Below, in pieces: positions 54,938-64,000 of a stretch of 64,000 bases of DNA. The stretch is from Tetragonia tetragonoides. Lineage: Eukaryota; Streptophyta; Magnoliopsida; Caryophyllales; Aizoaceae. The notes beneath the pieces are model-generated. The model made no database searches, was not told the origin of the DNA, and saw only the letters and a program-made list of their open reading frames with translations. The DNA is taken from assembly GCA_038025085.1 (NCBI GenBank), contig CM076149.1, positions 42,745,001 to 42,809,000 on the forward strand, in the 5' to 3' direction. Numbering within the stretch: position 1 is the stretch's first letter; each line of letters starts with the position of its first letter. The position numbers were made by a program, and so were the translations under genes.

Positions 54938-57900
54938 TTACCAAGAGAAAGGGCTTGCTCCCAGCAAGAAAATCTCATTCTCGACGTCTTTCACCCACTG
55001 ACATATACGATTGCAGGTTTTAATTGCCAATGCCTACAAAACCAAATCACAACGTTTAATATAAGTCAACACAAACTAATGGAGTACTTAACAACTACTG
55101 ACACAAACACATTCATTTCATGCTATTCCTTAATTTGATCCATTTTATATCCCTCGCTATGTAATGGAGTTTTATGATACCATCAACCGCTTATCTTAAT
55201 TGATTCCATAACTTGTGCAAATAGAGAAGACGTCAACATCCTCCAACTGGAGGGACCTAAACTATAATGGTTAATCACGTGCTTCATTCCAGTTTAAATC
55301 GTTGTACACCTGTAACTATGTAATTATCTGCACAGGGATATTACATTGTCTCACAGGAAGATCATCCCGAGAGAAAAAATCACAATCACTTGATTTTCTC
55401 TGGGATACTTACTAGAAAGGACAATGATCAAATTACAAAGCTACAGAAAAATGCATTCCCTTTAAGATGATACTAAAGGTATAGATAACAGTCATCACAA
55501 TCAACAACTGTACAACAGGAAAAAGAAAACATAGATAAAGTGGCTTGGAATAGCAACCAATTAAAATAAGACTAGATCGATTTGCAAACACTGGACTCAA
55601 AGCTACCTTATTCACACCCCCAACCCTAACTTTCTCCCCCTCTCCATAACATAAAGGATGTGGTGGTTTGGATAAGGCAAAAGATATTAAGATGGGTTGA
55701 ATTTAAGAATATTAGATCTTAGGGGTAAAGGCAGAGGGTAAGGAAGCCTAGAAGGCTATAAGAAACTTGGATGAAGTGTATATAGAAATATCATTGATAT
55801 AGAAACTGCATCTGTTTCTATGATGCAGAACGAATTTACAGAGAAACAAGAAATAACACCCATCTAGTTGGGAAGAAGTAGCGTAACCTCTCAAGAGGAA
55901 TCGAATATGACACAAACAGACTTCTTGCAACAATCCATTGGCTTTATGTAATAAATTTAATCATTAGATTCATTCGTGTTTAAGATCAGTCATATGCTAG
56001 CTCTTTGATACACCAGAGCATATAGACGTTTATCAGTAATCATACCTTGTCAGCAAGTGGGTCAAATGCCGCATAAAGTTCAAAATCTTGTGTGACCCAG
56101 CATAATAGGACTGCAACAAAAGAATGCATAGGCAAAATCATCAGAAATCTATCGATCAAATCAAGCTTGATTTCCCAGAGCACAATATGTAGAAGGCATT
56201 TACATCAAAAAGATATTGCAGAAAGAAGTTTCCTAGAATGAAGATAAATTACCGTAATTTTCATCTCTTCTAAACTGGGTCTTGTGGGGGCCAAATCCTT
56301 TATCATGCATCGAAGCATATATCTTCTGGTAAGCTCTATACAATCTACACAACAGTAATTTAGAGTTAAACTGGCTGCAGACTCTAATTCATAGGAGAGA
56401 ACATCCTAATGCCTCAAAACTCCAATGCCAACCTCTTTTGCTGTTGTGGTGTATTGATTGGTGATGAGAACTCTGACGATACATACTGATCCAAATAAAC
56501 ACTGCGATATATAAAATGCCATAGTCCACAAGGACCACCTGTACCAGTATATGCATCCCTGATTCTTTCAGGAGAAAGTTGACCTAAATGGGGAGATGCA
56601 GAATCAGATCGAGGAGACGGATCGACAGGCAAATCCTCCACATGCATCCCACCATCTAACATAGACCTTTGGACCTCACTTAGTACATTTGATTTCAGAA
56701 AAACAGTCTCAATACGTATCCTGGAACAATCAAATAAGCTCCCATCAGAAAAGAATAGGATATTATAAATCTCTTATACAGGCCTTCTGAAATACTGTAG
56801 TATATAACACTGAAAGAAGCTGAAAGAAAAGAAGAAAAAGGAACTTATTTCATAAGAGAGAAACCCCACAGATCCTAAATCTTAGAAGAAGTAGATATTC
56901 ACATTTCAAAGATCCTCTTCTCCATGATAAAAAAAACAAAGTTTTGGCAAGGGAAGATTAAAGAAAACAAATACGGACTAACTGAGAACTCTAGAGGAAA
57001 CTTTCTATGACAGTGATTTCTTCAGAAATTGTATCAGCTGAAACCAAACCGCAAAGCTAAGAATAATATTTGAACATAGACTAGTTCAATATTACAGTTG
57101 AGCATAAGATCTACCTGCATTCTTTCAGATGATAAAAGGCATCAGAACTAGTAGTAAGCAACATCAAGTATGTATTAACCTGCAACAAACGAACGTATTA
57201 AGAACATTATAAACATCATGAGCAGATACCCCCCTTTATTTAATCTCCTACTTATATGTCATAATCGCTAATGATTTAAGCATTTGCACACTTGGTTTTG
57301 TTTGTTCCATCCTATGCGATTACTTCTTTTGGCCAATGCCAACCCAAAATGAGTTCAATCACACACTGGAATCCAGGAGAACATGGCATCACTGAAACAA
57401 GCACATCAAGATTATTATTATTTTTTTCTTCTTCTCATTAAGAACGCACCAAGAACATTTTTTCTCCTTGGATACTTGAACAATTTGAAGAGCATGCAAA
57501 AAGTGTACAGGACTAAACAGGATGTTATCGGAGTCCTAATTTACAGAGGATGTAACATAATATCGTTTGGCCAAAAATTTGCAGAGGTCGCAAACTAAAC
57601 TAGATCACAAGAAGAATAAAACAAAGATAAAGTTTAAATATAAGCAAACCATCATAAAGCATTTTGGCCCTTCAAACTGTAATAACAACAAACTTATAAG
57701 AGCAAGGCCACTTACATCCAAATAATGGACATAGGCATATAAAAAGGCCATGGCATTATATTTTGGTAGACAAATTGGTGAGAAACACTCCGATGTCCTG
57801 CATGTAAACAACATGAAATGTAACATTGGAATGTAGAAGGATGGGGAAAATGCTGCATAGGAAAATCCAATGTCACTTCACAACATCATCTTATTACAGG

Positions 57901-60900
57901 CTATTTAAAATGAATAAAGAAATAGAAAGTGCTAAATTCCAGGAGCAGTCCTTGAAAGAGACAAAGCAAACAACAAAATAATATGTTCTTGCACATAATT
58001 ACAAGGGAATAAGAGACCAGCCCATATTCCGTTCCCGGGCCCTCCTTCATTTCGGCTTCTCAGGGCCCAGTTGTGATTTTTGACCAAACTTTTCCGAATC
58101 TCCGGGGGTCCATTGCCACCCAAGAGGAGTCCCGGAGCCCCGGTAGGCTATTTGGGTATCCGAACCTCGTCTTCCCCCATGATTTCGATGTTTAGGCTGC
58201 CCTTTAAAGATCAATAAAACGGTCGTCCAAACCCAATAGAGATCTGATAACCGACACAGGGGGCATCCCGAGGTGCCTAAGGGGTGACAATGCGATATAT
58301 GCGAAAATAACAACATTCGTTCTTTCTGAAGCCCAAAAACGTGGATTAGCCTTGATTTTGGCTTCTCTAGGCCCGGTTGAGATTTTCGCCCTAACTTCTG
58401 TGGGGTCTCCATTGTCACACAAAAAGACCTAGGTGCCCCAAGTAGGCCATTCAGGTTTCCAAAATCATGTTCACCAATGATTTTGATGTTCGGCCCTTTA
58501 GAGTGGGTGACTAGTAAAACGGCCACCCTAAGCCTAATAAGGACCCGATAACCGACCCCGAGATACTCCCATATGTCCTATGGGTGTCCCATGCGATATG
58601 GTACAAAAAGTACAACTTTTGTTCTCAGGCCCTCAAGAAGCCCCAAAAGCCTTCTCTCGGGCCCAGTTGAGCTGTTTGCACAAACTTCTCCAGGGTGTCC
58701 ATTGTCACCCAAGAGACCCCCCTTTGCCCCCGATTGGCCATTCAGGTCTCCAAACCTCGTATTCTCCCATGATTTCGATGTTCAGCCTTTAGAAGTAGGT
58801 GCCAGCAAAACGATCATCCAAGCCGAATAAAGACCCGACAACCGACCCCGGGGGACTCACATGTGCTCTAGGGGTGCCTTGTGCGATATGGTGCAAAAAT
58901 AATAATTGTCATTCCAGGGCCCTCCGGAATGGCAAAAAACATGGATTATAGCCTTCATTTTCAGCTTCTCGAGGCTCGGGTAAGATTTTTGCCCAGACTT
59001 TTTTGGAGGGTCCATTGTCACATAAGAAGACCCCAAGTGCCCCAAGTAGGCCATTCGGATCTCCAAACATCTTACTAACCCATTATTTCGATGTTCTGCC
59101 CTTTAGCATGGTGTGACCAGTAAAACGACCATTCAAGCCCCTAATATAGGGACCCAATAACTGATCCCAGGGGCCTCCCATGTGGACTAAAGGTGTCCAG
59201 TGCGATATGGTACGAAATAACTTTTGTTCCAAAACCTTGCGGAAGGCAAAAAAACATGGATTATAGCCTTCATTTTCGGCTTCTAGGAGCCCGGTTGAGA
59301 TTTTTTTCCCAAACTTCTTCAGAGGGTCCATTGTCATCAAAGAGGAGCCAATCTGCCCCAAGTAGTCCATCCGGGTATTCAAACTTCCTATTCACCCATG
59401 ATTTTGTCGTTGGACCCTTTAGAGTGCGTGGCTAGTATAACAACATTGCAAAGATTTTGTTAGGTTCTTTGTTGCTTTTCGTCTCTTGAAAGATGTTCTG
59501 CCCTTTAGCATGGTGTGACCAGTAAAACGACCATTCAAGCCCCTAATGTAGGGACCCAATAACTTATCCCAGGGGACTCCCATGTGGACTAAAGGTGTCC
59601 AGTGCGATATGGTACGAAAATAATTTTTGTTCCAAAACCCTCCGGAAGCCCAAAAACATGGATTACAGCCTTCGTTTTCGGCTTCTAGGAGCCAGGTTGA
59701 GATTTTTTTTCCCAAACTTCAGAGGGTCCATTGTCATCAAAGAGGAGCCAATCTGCCCCAAGTAGTCCATCTGGGTATTCAAACTTCCTATTCGCCCATG
59801 ATTTTGTCGTTGGGCCATTTAGAGTGCGTGGCTAGTATAACAACATTGCAAAGATTTTGTTAGTTTTTAGTTGCTTTTCGTCTCTTGAAAAAGTGCTCTT
59901 TGACATTAGCTATTCGTCTCCTTAATAGTTGAATTCTCTTCAACAGCCCAAGGACTTGGAGCACATCAATGAAGTAAATGATGTGTCTAATTAAACTGTC
60001 ATCTTATTCCCAAGGATCCAAAATGATTGATGACAACATTGGGCTTTGTGAGTGTCCTAAGGAAACTGCCTGATAAGTTATACTTGTTTTCTAATTAAGT
60101 TTCCTTTTTGCGAAGAGGACCAAAAGGAGATAAGTTTAGTGCCTTAAAACTAGGAAAGTTTGTAGCGTGGGAACGAGAAGATGCCAACAACTCACCTAGT
60201 CAAAAGAACACCTTAATCAAATGCTCCAAACTTTGGTCAAAGCTGCAGCCTTCGATTTATTTTTATTCTCTTTCCTAGTGTTTCAACTTGCAATTAAATT
60301 GGATGAAATCTAGCATATTCTAGACAAAAGAGGCAATAAACTGGCTGGCTCAAAATAAACAATTATAATTAACAGTTCCAGTGGTCTGTGCTGTGTTTAA
60401 GATACAACGCAAAAGTAAATGTAGACTAAGTCTGTACTTCCCATCTGTAAGATGACAAGCATGGTCCCAAAATTCCAATAAGACACAAGTAAAGAGGTTG
60501 ACAGAAAAGGAAAGAGATCAGTTGTTTGAACTCCCCATCCTCCTAACATCATGATTCAAGAACCAAATTTCCAAATGTTATGTACCCCAATCCTCATGGC
60601 TGGAGTATTAGCCTATGCCACCGCCACTGCCCCCAAAAAAAAATAAAAAGGAAGGCAGGGTATACTCAAGCTTAGCCCCCATACGAACGCCTCACCCCAT
60701 CTGGCAAGAAAAGGGGATAGGTAAGCATGCACGACTAAGATATCAGAAGTCAAGAAACAGATAAAAAAATAATACTCCCTCCGTCCCGTAAAGTATGCAA
60801 ATCTTTTTATTTTAGGATGTCCCAAAATATTGCAAATCAACTCAATAAATTTGCATTGGAACTCCAAATATGCCAAGAAAGTCAAATTGTATACACACAT

Positions 60901-63454
60901 AAAAAATAAAATTCAACGAGAGACAATGCATTAAATGATGTTCCCTTAATTTTTTACTATTTTCAAAGAGTTGCATACTTAGTGGGACGGAGGGAGTACT
61001 CCACCAGAGTGAATGTGCACTAAGGCACTGATGGGTGGTCATGTTATCCATTATTTAGTTTATTGTAAGATACATGCCACTCATACTTCATGTAGATTAC
61101 ACACAACATGGACGTACTTCTTCTAAAAGTTACAGCAGCAAGCCCTAGGATATGTGTGAATTAATGTACAATTTCACAAGCATTGAATCATTAACATACA
61201 GAGTAGAGCACAAGGTTATTACTCGCAAAACTGTACAAATTTACATCCATTATGGATATATAATTATGCGATCAACCATGAAAACTAGGTCAGAACGGAA
61301 AAATGAATATGATAAAGTGTCTATATAGTCAAGATTGTGTAATTATTGCTGACAAATATATTCTGATATGATAAAGTGTCTATCGTTGGTCTTTCGGAAA
61401 CAGCCTCTCTACTAGGCGACTAGTCAGGGGTAAGGTTGCGTACATCTTGACCTCCCCAGACCCCGCCCTCGGCGGGATACCTACTGGGCGGTTGTTGTTG
61501 TTGTTGTTGTTTTATACCAAAACCACAGAAACTGCTATAATAAAGCATCTTCCCCTCTGATATGAATAAGGTCCCTCAGTTGTACACTACTGTATTACGA
61601 AGTACTATACTTCTGTCCCAAATTGATGTACCCACATTCCTTTTTATATGTCCCATATTGATGTACGCATTTCCTGTCTTGGTATTTTTTTTGTAGCAAA
61701 AATACCTTAATACCCTTCAATTGTTCACCCTTCAGGCCTTCACCCACCCACCCACCCACATACCCAACATGTAATACTGCCCAAATCCTTTAATCTCCCT
61801 GCCTTTCTCTCTCCTGCCCCCTCCTCTTGGTTTTTCAGCCGTTTCTCCTCACCTTTCCTCACCCTTATGTTATCCTGTCTCATCGCCACATCACCTTCGT
61901 TATTTTCATAACTACCACCAAAACCACCGTCCAGCCCCTTCTCCCAAAACACAATTGATACCAAATATTAATCATGGAGCTTGGGCCATTTTTAGATCTC
62001 GCAAAAAATTCACAATCATGCCCATCTCTTCTCTTCCCATCTCCCTGTCTTTCCCCCCCCCCCTCCAAATCCCTGACCAAGACATAAATCTGTTTCAGCT
62101 TCATTTAAAAAGACATTTAGGATAGAAAATTCAAGATTTAGGAGAGAGAAAGTTCGAGAACAAGCAACAATGGAGGAGGGCCCAATTGGGGAGCTGGTGC
62201 TAGCAGTGAAAGCTTGAGATTCTGCTTGTGGGTTTTAATGGCTCAGCAGAGGGGGCCGGAGAGAGAGATGGGCACGGTGGTTTGTTAATGGAGAGAGTGA
62301 GAATACTCAGAGTAGTAGATGATATGTGGGCCTTCTCCAAAAAGCATTAAACACATTTCCTATCTGAATTAAGATCAGGGGCAATGATGGAAAATCTGTG
62401 CAAACTTCACATTTTTCCAAAAGCATTATGCACAATATTCACTATGCCCGTGCCCATAAGAAATAGGTACATCAATTTGGGATGGATGGAGTAATAAAAT
62501 TCTGCAAGAAGACTTATGCATTGTTAAGACATAAGACACCATTATGACGTGACCAAAAAGGTTTCAGCTCACAAAATCTCCCAACCTTAAACATTAGATA
62601 GATCCACAACGAGGGAGTTCCCATGCACTTTTAGGATCATGGAATTAAATAGCGGCCGCTACGCGATGCGACGGCTGCTATGTAAAGGATTTTGAGCTCG
62701 TCGCGACGCGTTTTACCGCGTTGCGAAGTTGAGAAGTCATTCACGCCGCAACAGCCGCTACGGCCGTTACATTACGCGAAAGCGGCGCTTTTTACCGTTA
62801 CTTTTCCGATATGATTATTAAGTTATTATCATTTTACTTTATAACTCTGTTAATAGTTTCTTTTAACTAGTATTATCTATTTTATAATGAATTTGAATAC
62901 ATATTATGTTCGAATTATGATGGTAAAGCAAAGATTCCAGAATGCAATTAGAAGTGTAAATATTTCTTTATGTGAGTCATTCACGCCGCGATTGCCGCGA
63001 TTCGCTACGCGATACCCGCAACAGTACGATTTCGCGATATCGCGACCGTTACCGCATTCGCGACCGCGACCGCTATTTAATTCCCTGTTTAGGATTAACT
63101 GGAAGGAAATACACACATGCAATAAGTGATAGAAATATCAACTCTAATGAGCTTGCCTGAATGACTCGGATGACATAACAAAGTTTGATAATAGCAGCAT
63201 ATCATCTGGATGAAGAGACGCCTTTTGTGGCCCAACAAGGCTAACGACCTGCAGCCTCAAATAATAAGCTATATGGGGTGAAAATCTTTGGAGACGAACC
63301 AATCAATGAATTAAGCAAAACCTTGTGTTTACACATCAATATTGCGAATAAGACCCCTGAATCAGCAACATCTTGTAATACGGCACTTGCAGCTTGCCTA
63401 GTCGGATAAGCAAGAGGAAGGCAAGAGTAGGCATGAAGAAAAGTAGCCGGGTTC
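54938..63454 (-). CDS. MON1: Vacuolar fusion protein MON1 homologue, last eight exons (5' part outside window)
   Basis: Exons on the minus strand: 63454-63322, 63248-63157, 57797-57716, 57179-57115, 56720-56433, 56344-56253, 56110-56046 and 55033-54938 (TAA at 54940-54938). They join in consistent phase to give 303 codons. Landmarks in order: [16 protein letters not shown] and [74 protein letters not shown]; the [19 protein letters not shown] region; [40 protein letters not shown]; and the final [19 protein letters not shown]. These match the longin-domain C-terminal half of MON1, which with CCZ1 forms the exchange factor that loads RAB7-type GTPases for endosome-to-vacuole fusion. All introns are GT-AG except the 5.36-kb intron 63156-57798, which starts GC. 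No lesion is seen in the exons. Upstream exons lie beyond 64000. Confidence 0.92.
55034..56045 (-). other. Last intron of MON1 (1.0 kb)
   Basis: A GT-AG intron separating the FDPLADK exon from the final exon. No mobile element or gene is recognised in it. Confidence 0.8.
58030..59895 (-). repeat. ~300-bp tandem repeat, array C, inverted (about six diverged copies)
   Basis: The same unit family as the 26.8-kb and 49-kb arrays, but on the opposite strand and more diverged. Landmarks (CCAAAAACRTGGATTA-type) recur near 58338, 58640, 58941, 59255 and 59658. The last interval is about 400 bp because an ~85-bp segment (GTGGCTAGTATAACAACATTGCAAAG...) is inserted or duplicated at 59427-59510 and again at 59828-59890. 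It lies wholly inside the large MON1 intron. Confidence 0.85.
60775..60996. mobile_element. Stowaway MITE
   Basis: 222 bp with perfect CTCCCTCCGTCCC ... GGGACGGAGGGAG terminal inverted repeats and a TA target duplication on each side. Sequence just inside the TIRs is also complementary (AAGTATGCAA/TTGCATACTT). Plant Tc1/mariner-derived, non-coding. Confidence 0.95.
61383..61513 (+). mobile_element. SINE 3' part with (TTG)n tail
   Basis: The segment contains TTTCGGAAACAGCCTCTCTAC, GGTAAGGTTGCGTACATCTTGACC, CCCCAGACCCCGCC and a (GTT)n tail. This order is the conserved body and tail of a very widespread plant tRNA-derived SINE family. The 5' pol III promoter part is missing, so the copy is 5'-truncated. 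Confidence 0.8.
61610..62491. mobile_element. Non-autonomous mariner-like element (882 bp)
   Basis: The ends CTTCTGTCCCAAATTGATGTACC and (reverse complement) CTCCATCCATCCCAAATTGATGTACC are long inverted repeats, flanked by TA on both sides. This fits the Stowaway/Tc1-mariner group but is longer than most MITEs. The interior is C/T-rich with GA-rich and GGAGGAGGGCCC-like segments and no transposase. Confidence 0.75.
62641..63084. mobile_element. CpG-rich TIR element
   Basis: The ends GGAATTAAATAGCGG and its inverted partner (CCGCTATTTAATTCC) form a perfect 15-bp terminal inverted repeat. About 100-150 bp inside each end are dense in CpG (CGCGAC, GCGACGCG, CCGCGATTCGC), separated by an AT-rich core; a GAAGTCATTCACGCCGC-like motif occurs in both halves. 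No coding sequence. The superfamily is undetermined because no target duplication was identified. Confidence 0.65.
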
Positions 63455-64000
63455 CTACAGTTAACAATGAAATAAATAGTTAGATTCTTTATCAACCCCA
63501 CTGCACAGAAGACCCATATTTCCACCAGAACAAAAGAGTAGAAAACACAGAAGGAAAAAGATTAATCGAAAGAGAGTCACTGAAAAATAAAGACCATTGT
63601 CCCAAATACGTGGTATTGTGGGACAACAATTATAGCTACCAGCCTACCACCAAGTCTTAAACACCTCATTTCCATTATCAATATCGTCTCACAGTCACCA
63701 CCCATCTCCAATTTCATATCCATACATGATTTAAGCTTTACAATGATACTTCAAATGGTATCATGCAAGAGTGATGACTGAAGAAACGTCAGCTTAAAAG
63801 CTAAATGTAAGAAGCCAAAAACTACGGTTTAAAATGGTTGGTTAAATCACTTTTCAAAACTTCTTTTTATAAAACCACCTTTTAATAGTGTTCCGTTTAC
63901 CATGAACCACCTATCGCCCCTTTCTGTCAATTTTCGACCTGGTTGATCTGTTAAACCCCCACGAGATTTCTATGTGCCTTTCAAGTGAGGTGCTTCAAAT
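63455..64000. other. MON1 intron sequence to the window edge
   Basis: The exon starting at 63454 is preceded by a TAG acceptor, so this stretch must be upstream intron. No exon coding the preceding MON1 residues, and no mobile element, is recognised here. Confidence 0.55.

Larger units (their letters stand above)
57798..63156 (-). other. 5.36-kb GC-AG intron of MON1, filled with repeats
   Basis: The upstream exon ends CAG and is followed by GCAAGC, the extended consensus usual at GC donors; the acceptor is TGCAG at 57802-57798. An Arg codon split AG|G across the junction is completed correctly. Inside lie an inverted ~300-bp repeat array, a Stowaway MITE, a SINE fragment, a mariner-like element and a CpG-rich TIR element, detailed separately. 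The stretch 59900-60770 has no recognised feature. Confidence 0.8.

Overview
The window is nuclear DNA of a flowering plant, almost certainly a eudicot. It carries spliced plant genes (a CONSTANS-like B-box/CCT factor, a nepenthesin-type aspartic protease, a GLUTAMINE DUMPER protein and a MON1 homologue), AT-rich intergenic DNA, and many plant transposon types (Ty1/copia, hAT, CACTA, Stowaway, SINE). Nothing prokaryotic or organellar is visible, and I cannot name the species.

Layout. 1-3.1 kb: decayed LINE and Ty1/copia remnants. 3.1-5.2 kb: an intact two-exon CONSTANS-like gene (minus). 6.7-19.8 kb: one aspartic-protease gene (minus) broken by two same-strand Ty1/copia elements. Copia-1 (6784-11831) has LTRs identical by eye and a 5-bp target duplication. 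Copia-2 (12986-18640) has a full-length polyprotein, but one LTR lacks its outer 17 bp and the element lies between 242-bp copies of target DNA. 20.4-26.6 kb: a non-autonomous CACTA element and a 2.6-kb tandem duplication. 26.8-36.8 kb: a ~310-bp tandem repeat and an older decayed copia element (copia-3). 36.85-44.8 kb: a 4.07-kb hAT transposon with a transposase broken at two points, a 2.6-kb TG...CA-bounded element (probable solo LTR) containing a palindromic TRIM-like cluster, a MITE, and a 365-bp deletion relative of the hAT; several sit in one GGAGCCACCCC minisatellite. 48.2-48.7 kb: intact GLUTAMINE DUMPER gene (minus). 49.2-51.9 kb: a nine-copy array of the same ~312-bp repeat. 54.9-63.5 kb: the last eight exons of MON1 (minus, 5' part outside the window), including a 5.36-kb intron with a GC donor that is filled with a third, inverted array of the ~300-bp repeat and several small transposons.

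The genes do not form a pathway; they are neighbours in a TE-rich chromosomal region. The most unusual point is the copia-2 insertion. Its 242-bp target duplication copies an intron with both splice sites, so splicing from the distal donor to the proximal acceptor would remove the whole retrotransposon. I found no clearly new gene system; the novelty is in repeat biology and gene structure.
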